Below, piece by piece: positions 16,939 to 23,855 of a stretch of DNA of 64,000 nucleotides. This DNA comes from CAYLNM01 sp964385045 (GTDB lineage Bacteria; Planctomycetota; Phycisphaerae; Phycisphaerales; SM1A02), in the NCBI GenBank assembly GCA_964385045.1, contig CAYLNM010000002.1:1-64000 (forward strand), in the 5' to 3' direction. The notes under the pieces were generated by a model. That model saw nothing but the letters and a program-made list of their open reading frames with translations. It searched no databases and was not told where the DNA came from. Numbering within the stretch: position 1 is the first letter of the stretch; the number at the start of each line of letters is the position of its first letter. The position numbers were made by a program, and so were the translations under genes.

Positions 16939-17925
16939 GTGTGGGCCTTCATCCTCCGTCGGATCCTGACGAACATCCCCGTCTACTTCGGGGCGCTGCT
17001 GCTCGTCTTCCTCGCCCTGCGGGTGCAGGATCCCGTGTACCAGTACCTCGGCCAGGACGCCGGCCCCGAGCAGTACGAGCAGCTGAAGAAGGACATGGGG
17101 CTCGACGCCCCGATGCCGATCCAGTTCGCCCGCTACGTCGGCGAGGCGGTGACCCTCAACTTCCAGGGCGACTCCTGGAACCAGAAGGGCACCTCCGTCG
17201 GCGAGATCCTGTCGCGTTCGGTGGTCCCGAGCCTGTCGATCACGATCCCCGCCCTGCTCCTGTCGACGGTGATCGGCGTCTTCATCGCCCTGATCGCGGC
17301 GTACTTCCGCGGCCGGGCCCCCGACCGGGTGCTGATGATCGCGGCCGTGCTCGGCATGAGCATCTCGTTCCTGGTCTACATCATCTTCGGCCAGTTCTTC
17401 TTCGCCGCCATCCCGCGGGAGGCCGGCTTCGCGATCGCCCCCTTCGCGGTGCAGGGCTACGAGCCGTGGATCGCCTTCGGTGACGACGGCGGCCTGCGGC
17501 CCGGGCGCTGGATCGAGTACTGCCTGCTCCCGGTGATGATCAGCGTGATCGTCTCGATGGGCTACGACACGCGGTTCTACCGCGCGGTCATGGTCGAGGA
17601 GACCGGCCGCGACTACATCACGACCGCGACCGCCAAGGGCGCGACCAAGCCCAAGATCATGTTCGTGCACATGCTCAAGAACGCCCTGATCCCGGTGATC
17701 ACGCGGGTCATGAGCACGCTGCCGTTCGTGGTGATCGGATCCATCCTGCTCGAGATGTACTTCGGCATCCCGGGCATGGGCCGCGAGATCATCACCGCGA
17801 TCATCAACAAGGACTTCCCGCTGATCCAGGCGTTCGTCGCCGTCTTCGCGCTGATCTTCATCGCCAGCGTGATCCTGACCGACGTGCTCTACGCGATCGT
17901 CGATCCGAGAGTGAGGCTCTCCTGA
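16939..17925 (+). CDS. Peptide ABC transporter permease, OppB/DppB type
   Basis: This 328-aa inner-membrane protein forms half of the import channel. It begins MWAFILRRILTNIPVYFGALLLVFLALR, the normal OppB first helix, continues with the periplasmic loop, and then has five further hydrophobic segments. The cytoplasmic EAA loop that docks the ATPase is YITTATAKGATKPKIMFVHMLKNALIPVITR. The family LPFVVIGSILLEMYFGIPGMGR segment is intact. GTG start at 16939 with GGAG 9 nt upstream. Its stop codon overlaps the ATG of the next permease (TGATG), showing tight coupling. Confidence 0.93.
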   Translation: MWAFILRRILTNIPVYFGALLLVFLALRVQDPVYQYLGQDAGPEQYEQLKKDMGLDAPMPIQFARYVGEAVTLNFQGDSWNQKGTSVGEILSRSVVPSLSITIPALLLSTVIGVFIALIAAYFRGRAPDRVLMIAAVLGMSISFLVYIIFGQFFFAAIPREAGFAIAPFAVQGYEPWIAFGDDGGLRPGRWIEYCLLPVMISVIVSMGYDTRFYRAVMVEETGRDYITTATAKGATKPKIMFVHMLKNALIPVITRVMSTLPFVVIGSILLEMYFGIPGMGREIITAIINKDFPLIQAFVAVFALIFIASVILTDVLYAIVDPRVRLS

Positions 17926-19289
17926 TGGGTGCGATCCGGCGACTCCTGGCCAGCCGCAGCTGGCGCAAGTTCACCGCCAACCGGCTCGCGATGGCGAGCC
18001 TCGGCATCATCGGGCTGTACCTCGTGGTGGCCCTCCTCGGCTTCCTCGGGGTCATCGACCGCGAGGACACGCAGGTCCGCGTGCTGCCCGACCAGACGCC
18101 GGGCTTCCTCGAGCCGCAGGGCTTCACCGACCGGGCCACCGACGCCCGCTGGTACCTCGAGCGGACTCGGCAGCGGGTGGACCGCGCCCTGGCCGACCCC
18201 GACGCGTACGAGCGGCTGATGTCCGAGCTCGCGCTCGCCGAGCGGACGGTGGCCGACGTGCCGCTCGAGGAGATGGTCCGGCTCTTCGAGGCGGCCGAGG
18301 CCCGGATGGTGGAGGTGGACGCCGCCCTCGACGTGCGGGACGAGGTCCTCGACGAGCAGCTCGACATCGACCTGGCCCTGCAGCGGCTGGAGCGCCGGGA
18401 CTTGGATCCCGAGCGCAAGGCCGCCCGCCGGGCCGAGCTCCTCGACGAGCGGGCCACGATCAGCGCCCGCCTGCCCGCGGCCGACGAGGCCGGGATCGCG
18501 GCGGTGGAGGACGTCAAGGCGGCGATCCTCGAGTTCCAGCCGATGCCGAGCGGCCTCGATGGCCTGTGGTACGGAGTGCGGACCTTCCTCGGCTCGGACG
18601 CCCAGGGCCGGTCGATCGCGATGAAGGCGCTGTTCAGCGTCCGGATCGCGTTCCAGGTCGGGCTGGTGGTGGCCATCATCTCGGTGCTGATCGGCACCGT
18701 GCTCGGCGCGTCGGCCGGCTTCTTCGGCGGCTGGGTCGACTACTTCGTGATGTACCTGGTGAGCGTCCTGAGCTCGATCCCGACGCTCGTGCTGCTCGGC
18801 GTGCTCGTCTACATGTTCTTCGGGCATCCGCTCTTCGACAATCCGGCCGAGCACCCGGGCCTCGCCCTCGTGCCGGTCTACTGCGCGATGTGCCTGACGT
18901 TCTGGGTCTCCACCTGCCGCGTGATCCGCGGCGAGGTGATGAAGATCAAGAGCCTCGAGTACGTGCAGGCCGCGACGTCGATCGGCTTCGGCCGCCTGTA
19001 CATCCTCTTCAAGCACGTGGTGCCGAACACCGCCCACCTGATGTTCATCAATCTCAGCCTCCTCTTCATCGGCGCGATCAAGAGCGAGGTGATCCTGTCG
19101 TTCCTCGGCCTCGGCGTGAAGGGCCAGCCGAGCTGGGGCGTGATGATCAGCCAGGCCAAGGACGACATCAGCGTCTACTTCTTCTGGGAGGTCGTGACGG
19201 CCAGCGCCCTCATGTTCGGCCTCGTCCTCGCGTTCAACGTCGTCTCGGACGCGCTGCAGGACGCGTTCGACCCCAAGCACGTGAGCTGA
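17925..19289 (+). CDS. Peptide ABC transporter permease, OppC/DppC type, with a long inserted segment
   Basis: The partner permease has 454 aa, against about 300 for usual OppC. Helix 1 is at about residues 22-44 (MASLGIIGLYLVVALLGFLG). The canonical FLGSDAQGRSI phrase that normally follows soon after occurs only at residues 221-231. Between them lies a charged, helix-rich insertion (about 70-205) with heptad-like Leu/Ala spacing, probably a coiled coil on the outer face of the membrane. After it the transporter core is ordinary: VRIAFQVGLVVAIISVLIGTVLGASAG, the EAA loop YVQAATSIGFGRLYILFKHVVPN, and the closing LGLGVKGQPSWGVMI segment. The reading frame is continuous, so the insertion is not a sequencing artefact. 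Confidence 0.92.
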   Translation: MGAIRRLLASRSWRKFTANRLAMASLGIIGLYLVVALLGFLGVIDREDTQVRVLPDQTPGFLEPQGFTDRATDARWYLERTRQRVDRALADPDAYERLMSELALAERTVADVPLEEMVRLFEAAEARMVEVDAALDVRDEVLDEQLDIDLALQRLERRDLDPERKAARRAELLDERATISARLPAADEAGIAAVEDVKAAILEFQPMPSGLDGLWYGVRTFLGSDAQGRSIAMKALFSVRIAFQVGLVVAIISVLIGTVLGASAGFFGGWVDYFVMYLVSVLSSIPTLVLLGVLVYMFFGHPLFDNPAEHPGLALVPVYCAMCLTFWVSTCRVIRGEVMKIKSLEYVQAATSIGFGRLYILFKHVVPNTAHLMFINLSLLFIGAIKSEVILSFLGLGVKGQPSWGVMISQAKDDISVYFFWEVVTASALMFGLVLAFNVVSDALQDAFDPKHVS

Positions 19290-19295
19290 GCCGCC

Positions 19296-20429
19296 ATGAG
19301 CGACGCCCCCGCCCCCACGCCCCCGTCGCCCGAGCCCGCCGAGTCGGCGGCGCACGCCGAGTCGTCGGCCCCCGCCGGCGCCATCTCGGGATCCGGCCAC
19401 TCGCGGCCGCCGCGGACGACCGAGCCGATCCTGAAGGTCCGGAGCCTCACGACGAGCTTCCGCACCGACCGCGGCCTCGTGACCGCGGTGGACGACGTCT
19501 CGTTCGAGGTCAGCCCGGGCGAGACCCTCGGCATCGTCGGCGAGTCCGGCTGCGGCAAGACCGTCACCAGCAAGTCGATCATGCGGCTGCTGCCCGAGCA
19601 CGTCACTCGCTACGGCAAGGAGAGCGAGATCCTCTACCGCGGCCGCAACCTCCTGAAGGCGGGCGAGCGGGAGATGCGGCAGGTCCGCGGCAACGGCATC
19701 GCGATGATCTTCCAGGAGCCGATGACGAGCCTGAACCCCGTGTTCACGGTCGGCTGGCAGCTCGAGGAGGCCCTGCGGTACCACACCCGCCTCGGCCGCC
19801 GCGAGCGGCGGCAGCGGGCGATCGAGATGCTCAAGCTCGTCGAGATCCCCAACCCCGAGCAACGGATCGACGAGTATCCCCACCAGCTCTCGGGCGGCAT
19901 GCGGCAGCGGGTGATGATCGCGATCGCCCTGTGCTGCGAGCCCGACATCCTGATCGCCGACGAGCCGACCACCGCCCTCGACGTGACGATCCAGGCCCAG
20001 ATCCTGGACCTCATGAACCAGCTCAAGGACCGGCTCGACACCGCGATCATCCTGATCACCCACGATCTCGGCGTGGTGGCCCAGGTGTGCGACCGGGTGC
20101 AGGTCATGTACGCCGGCCGCGTGATCGAGTCCGGCGACGTGATGGAGATCTTCCACCGCCCGCGGCACCCGTACACCCAGGCCTTGCTCGAGTCGATCCC
20201 GAAGCGCGGGGCCAAGGAGCACGGGGCGCGGCTGCCCACGATCCCCGGCATCGTGCCGAGCCTCTGGGAGCTGCCGGACGGCTGCCGCTTCCAGGAGCGG
20301 TGTCCCTACAAGGAGCAGAAGTGCGTGGACGAGGAGCCGGAGCTCGTCGTCGACCCCGACGGGCACGCCCGCCGGTGCCACTTCCCGCTCAACATGCCCG
20401 CCGACCTGACCGTGGGAGCCACGTCGTGA
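19296..20429 (+). CDS. Peptide ABC transporter ATP-binding protein, OppD/DppD type
   Basis: The 377-aa ATPase powers the importer. It has a Ser/Pro/Ala-rich N-terminal extension of about 45 residues. Walker A is GESGCGKTVT, the Q-loop is in MIFQEPMTSLNPVF, the ABC signature is HQLSGGMRQRV, Walker B is ILIADEPTTALD, and the switch His is in ILITHDLGVV. The C-terminal oligopeptide-transporter domain holds spaced cysteines (CRFQERCPYKEQKC ... RRCHFP) like those that bind a [4Fe-4S] cluster in some OppD proteins; cluster binding here is inference. The stop codon overlaps the next start by 4 bp. Confidence 0.93.
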   Translation: MSDAPAPTPPSPEPAESAAHAESSAPAGAISGSGHSRPPRTTEPILKVRSLTTSFRTDRGLVTAVDDVSFEVSPGETLGIVGESGCGKTVTSKSIMRLLPEHVTRYGKESEILYRGRNLLKAGEREMRQVRGNGIAMIFQEPMTSLNPVFTVGWQLEEALRYHTRLGRRERRQRAIEMLKLVEIPNPEQRIDEYPHQLSGGMRQRVMIAIALCCEPDILIADEPTTALDVTIQAQILDLMNQLKDRLDTAIILITHDLGVVAQVCDRVQVMYAGRVIESGDVMEIFHRPRHPYTQALLESIPKRGAKEHGARLPTIPGIVPSLWELPDGCRFQERCPYKEQKCVDEEPELVVDPDGHARRCHFPLNMPADLTVGATS

Positions 20430-21463
20430 GCCTGCTCGAGGTCCGGGACCTGGTGAAGCACTTCCCCGTCCGCGGGGGCGTCCTCAACCGCGTGGTCGGC
20501 AAGGTGCACGCCGTCAACGGGGTGTCGTTCGACATCGCCCGCGGCGAGACCGTCGGCATCGTCGGCGAGTCCGGCTGCGGCAAGAGCACCCTCGGCAAGG
20601 CGATCATCCGGCTGCACGAGCCGACCTCGGGCAGCGTGAAGTACGACGGCGAGGAGATCGTCGGCCTGTCGCACCAGCAGATGATGGGCGTCCGCCGCAA
20701 GATGCAGATCATCTTCCAGGACCCCTACTCGTCGCTGAACCCGCGGCTCACGATCCGGGCCCTGCTCAAGGAGGCGATCCGCTTCCACGGCGTGGTGCCG
20801 CCGGCGGAGATGGACGACTACATCGTCGAGCTGATCCGCACCGTGGGCCTGCGGCCGGACGCGGCCGACAAGTTCCCGCACGAGTTCTCCGGCGGCCAGC
20901 GGCAGCGGATCGGCATCGCCCGGGCCCTGTCGGTCAAGCCCGAGTTCATGATCGCCGACGAGCCGGTCTCGGCCCTCGACGTGTCGATCCAGGCCCAGGT
21001 CCTCAACCTGATGATGGACCTCAAGGAGCAGTTCGGGCTCACGCTGATGTTCATCAGCCACGACCTCAAGGTCGTCGAGCACTTCTGCGACCGCGTCCTC
21101 GTGATGTACCTCGGCCACGTGGTCGAGGAGCTGCCCACCGACGACCTGCACGGCCGGGCCAAGCACCCCTACACGCGGGCCCTGCTCGGGGCGAACCCGA
21201 TCGACGACCCGCGGGACCGGCGGCCGCTCACGGTGCTGCAGGGTGACGTCCCGAGCCCCTTCAAGCCGCCCACCGGCTGCCCGTTCCAGACCCGCTGCCC
21301 GCGGGTGCACGACCGCTGCCGCGAGTCGATGCCGCCGCTGGTTCCGCTCGAGGCGGACGGCCGCACCGAGCAGGTGGCCTGCTTCGCGGTGGAGGACGAC
21401 CTCGCCGCCGGGCGTGCGCCGGGCGAGGCAGCCGAGGAGGCGGCGGCGGCCGCCCGCGACTGA
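20426..21463 (+). CDS. Peptide ABC transporter ATP-binding protein, OppF/DppF type
   Basis: The 345-aa second ATPase pairs with OppD. GTG start at 20426, inside the GTGA overlap. Walker A is GESGCGKSTL, the Q-loop is IIFQDPYSSLNPRL, the signature is HEFSGGQRQRIG, Walker B is FMIADEPVSALD, and the switch region is MFISHDLKVV. The C-terminal domain again has four spaced cysteines (CPFQTRCPRVHDRC ... ACFA). The extreme C-terminus is Ala/Glu-rich low complexity and its DNA is partly repeated just after the stop codon. It is the last gene of the operon and converges on dinB. Confidence 0.93.
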   Translation: MSLLEVRDLVKHFPVRGGVLNRVVGKVHAVNGVSFDIARGETVGIVGESGCGKSTLGKAIIRLHEPTSGSVKYDGEEIVGLSHQQMMGVRRKMQIIFQDPYSSLNPRLTIRALLKEAIRFHGVVPPAEMDDYIVELIRTVGLRPDAADKFPHEFSGGQRQRIGIARALSVKPEFMIADEPVSALDVSIQAQVLNLMMDLKEQFGLTLMFISHDLKVVEHFCDRVLVMYLGHVVEELPTDDLHGRAKHPYTRALLGANPIDDPRDRRPLTVLQGDVPSPFKPPTGCPFQTRCPRVHDRCRESMPPLVPLEADGRTEQVACFAVEDDLAAGRAPGEAAEEAAAAARD

Positions 21464-21642
21464 CGGACCCGCGGGGCGCCGACGGCGACGGCGGCGACGG
21501 CGGCGGCAGCCGCCCGCGACTGGCGGACGCGTCGGGGCCGGCGACGGCGGCGGCGGAGACAGCGGCGGCGGAGACAGCGGCCCGGTCGCCGCGCCGGGGG
21601 CCGCGTGGCCGCGGCCGCACGCGGCCGCACGCGGCGGCACGC
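21441..21642. repeat. Tandem GC-rich repeats between oppF and dinB
   Basis: The end of oppF (CGCCCGCGACTG followed by a CGGAC step, 21451-21469) recurs 60 bp later at 21511-21529. Further on, a 15-bp unit GGCGGCGGAGACAGC occurs twice in tandem (about 21550-21579), and GCGGCCGCAC-type 10-mers repeat at about 21610-21640. These look like local slippage duplications between convergent genes; no gene or clear terminator is visible. Confidence 0.7.
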
Positions 21643-21664
21643 ACCCGGGCCCCCCCACGATCCT

Positions 21665-23023
21665 TCACCGGGACTCGGACGGCCCCGGCTCGCCGGCCGG
21701 GCGATCGGCGTGCTCGCGCCGCATCCGCTCGCTGTCGGCGGCGTCGCGGGCCCGCTCCACCGGCCGCTCGCCGCGGCCGATCGCGGTCGTCCCGAAGCGG
21801 GAGCGGATCGCGTCGGTGGCGGCGTCGAGTCGTCGTCGCCGCTCGTCCTCCGCGGCCGCGAACAGGTCGACCTGCCGCCCCCCGTCCGGGTCGGCGAGGC
21901 CGCTGACCGTGGCGCCGACGAGCCGCACCGGGCGCCAGGACGTCCGGGCCCACGCGGCGAGGAGGCCGAGGGCCCGCTCGATCACGATGTCGGTGCGGTC
22001 GGTCGGCTCGGGGGCGGTGGTCGATCGCGTGACCGTCTCGAAGTCGCCCGAGCGGATCTTCACCGTGACCGTACGGGCCATCCGGCCGTGACGACGCAGC
22101 CGCTCGGCCACCTCCTCGCACTGCTCGATGAGGAACGGCCGCACGTCGCCGAGACGGGCGAGGTTCTGCCCGAAGGTCCGCTCGCTGCCGATCGACTTGG
22201 CGACGCGGTCCGGCCGCACCGGCCGCTCGTCGAGCCCGAGGGCGAGCCGGCGAAGGTCGGCCGCGTGGCGCCCGAGGGCCGAGACCGCCGCGGCCTCGTC
22301 GAACCGCTGCAGGTCGCCGAAGGTCCGCAGCCCGAGGGCATGCAGCCGACGGGCGGAGGCCTCGCCCACTCCCCACAGCCGCTCGATCGGCAGGGCGGCG
22401 ACGCGGCCGGCGACGTCGGCGCGGGACAGCACCACGAGGGCGTCGGGCTTCTCGAGCCCGCTCGCGAGCTTGGCGAGGAACATGTTGGGGGCGACGCCGA
22501 CCGAGCAGCCGAGCCCGGTGTCGGTCCGTACCCGCTCCCGGATCGCGGCCGCGATGGCCGGCCCCTCGCCGTGAAGCCGGCGCGAGCCGGTGACGTCGAG
22601 GAAGGCCTCGTCGATCGACAGCGGCTGCACGAGCGGCGTGAAGTCGCCGAGGATCGCCATCACGCGGCGGCTGAGCGCCGCGTAGCGGTCGCGGCGGCCA
22701 CCGACCACGACCGCGTCCGGACAGCGGCGACGGGCGACGGCCATCGGCATCGCCGAGCGGCAGCCGAAGACGCGGGCCTCGTAGCTCGCCGCCGCGACCA
22801 CGCCGCGGGGCCCGTCGTGCCCCACGAGCACCGGCCGACCCCGCAGCGCCGGATCGTCGAGCTGCTCCACCGACGCGAAGAACGCGTCCATGTCGACGTG
22901 GAGGATGGTGCGGTCGTCCACCGCGGTCGCCGGGGCGGCAGCCCCGGCCGCAGCCCGGGCGGGAGTCGAGGGGACGCGGTCCGGCCGGGCGCCGCCGGCC
23001 GCGCGGGGAGCCTCGCCGCTCAT
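21665..23023 (-). CDS. dinB: DNA polymerase IV (Y-family translesion polymerase)
   Basis: The 452-aa protein is a Y-family polymerase that copies past damaged bases. Catalytic motifs are ILHVDMDAFFASVEQL (first metal-binding Asp), the SIDEAFLDVTGS acidic motif, VGVAPNMFLAKLASGLEKPD and the helix-hairpin-helix region LWGVGEASARRLHALGLRTFGDL. The little-finger domain follows (VAKSIGSERTFGQNL). There is a 40-residue Ala/Pro-rich N-terminal extension and a C-terminal Arg/Glu-rich tail. A canonical beta-clamp motif is not obvious; QVDLFAA near the end (in GGRQVDLFAAAED) is a good candidate. The ATG at 23023 overlaps the yidD stop codon by 4 bp. Confidence 0.93.
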   Translation of the reverse strand: MSGEAPRAAGGARPDRVPSTPARAAAGAAAPATAVDDRTILHVDMDAFFASVEQLDDPALRGRPVLVGHDGPRGVVAAASYEARVFGCRSAMPMAVARRRCPDAVVVGGRRDRYAALSRRVMAILGDFTPLVQPLSIDEAFLDVTGSRRLHGEGPAIAAAIRERVRTDTGLGCSVGVAPNMFLAKLASGLEKPDALVVLSRADVAGRVAALPIERLWGVGEASARRLHALGLRTFGDLQRFDEAAAVSALGRHAADLRRLALGLDERPVRPDRVAKSIGSERTFGQNLARLGDVRPFLIEQCEEVAERLRRHGRMARTVTVKIRSGDFETVTRSTTAPEPTDRTDIVIERALGLLAAWARTSWRPVRLVGATVSGLADPDGGRQVDLFAAAEDERRRRLDAATDAIRSRFGTTAIGRGERPVERARDAADSERMRREHADRPAGEPGPSESR

Positions 23024-23478
23024 CGGCCCGCTCCCCCCGGAGGGTCGCGCTCCGGCACCGGATCGAACCCGCAGCCGCCCCACGGCTGGCAGCGGGCCAG
23101 CCGCCGCACCGTCAGCCAGCCCCCGCGCACCGCGCCATGCGTCCGCAGCGCCTCCACCGCGTAGTCGCTGCACGTGGGGACGAACCGGCAGTGCCCGCCG
23201 AGGAAGGGACGCAGCGTCACCTGGTAGCCCCGGACCAGCAGCAGCAGCGGCCAGGCCGCGGGGGAGACACGAGACCGCACGGGCGGCGCCGGCGACACGT
23301 CGGCCACGTCCGCCGCGTCGGCCACGTCCGTCGCGTCCGCTGCGTCCGCCACGTCCGTCGCGTCCGCCACGTTCGTCGCGTCCGCCGCGCCGGCCACGTG
23401 CTTCGCGTCCGGCGCATCCGCCGACGCGTCGGCGGCATCGCGGACGTCCCGACCTCGACCGACGTCCCCGCCGCTCAT
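23020..23478 (-). CDS. yidD: Membrane protein insertion efficiency factor YidD, with a repetitive N-terminal extension
   Basis: The C-terminal 80 residues are a full YidD: LLLLVRGYQVTLRPFLGGHC, RFVPTCSDYAVEALRTHG, and RRLARCQPWGGCGFDPVPE with the conserved cysteines. YidD helps YidC insert membrane proteins. The protein is 152 aa, about twice the usual length, because about 70 residues precede this domain. These are made of near-repeats of Ala-Asp-Ala-Thr-Asp-Val-Ala-Asp encoded by a degenerate GC-rich tandem repeat (about 23290-23400). The extension may be unstructured, or the true start may be internal. It overlaps rnpA and dinB by 4 bp each. Confidence 0.9.
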   Translation of the reverse strand: MSGGDVGRGRDVRDAADASADAPDAKHVAGAADATNVADATDVADAADATDVADAADVADVSPAPPVRSRVSPAAWPLLLLVRGYQVTLRPFLGGHCRFVPTCSDYAVEALRTHGAVRGGWLTVRRLARCQPWGGCGFDPVPERDPPGGAGR

Positions 23479-23855
23479 TCCCGCCCCCCGCCCATGCCGA
23501 GCCGTGACGCGAGACCGCCCGCCGCCCGCCGCAGGATCGCGCCGAGCTCGTCGGTGCCGAGCAGCGGATCGTGGGGCCGGACGTGCACCACGAGGTCGAT
23601 CGGCGGAAGCTCGGGAAGGGCGAGCCGGAACGCCTCGCGGATCCGCCGCCGGATGCGATTCCGCCGCGGGGCGGAGCCGACGCGGCGCGGGACCGCGAGC
23701 CCCAGCCGGGAGTGGGCCAGACCATTCGGCCGCGCGTGGACCAGCAGCGGGCCGATCCGCTTGCTCGTCCGGGCCGCGTAGACCGCCTCGAAGTCGCCGC
23801 GGCTGCGGACCCGGTGTCGCCGGCGAAACCGCAGGCGCTCCCCCGGGCCGCTCAC
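23475..23855 (-). CDS. rnpA: Ribonuclease P protein component
   Basis: The 126-aa basic protein binds RNase P RNA and helps trim tRNA 5' ends. Signature segments are RRHRVRSRGDFEAVYAAR, LGLAVPRRVGSAPRRNRIRR and IREAFRLALPELPPIDLVVHVRP, including the RNR motif that contacts the RNA. The start is GTG at 23855, overlapping the clc stop codon (GTGA); upstream in-frame sequence belongs to another frame of clc. rpmH, which normally precedes rnpA, is absent here, so this is a relocated rnpA-yidD pair. Confidence 0.93.
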   Translation of the reverse strand: MSGPGERLRFRRRHRVRSRGDFEAVYAARTSKRIGPLLVHARPNGLAHSRLGLAVPRRVGSAPRRNRIRRRIREAFRLALPELPPIDLVVHVRPHDPLLGTDELGAILRRAAGGLASRLGMGGGRE

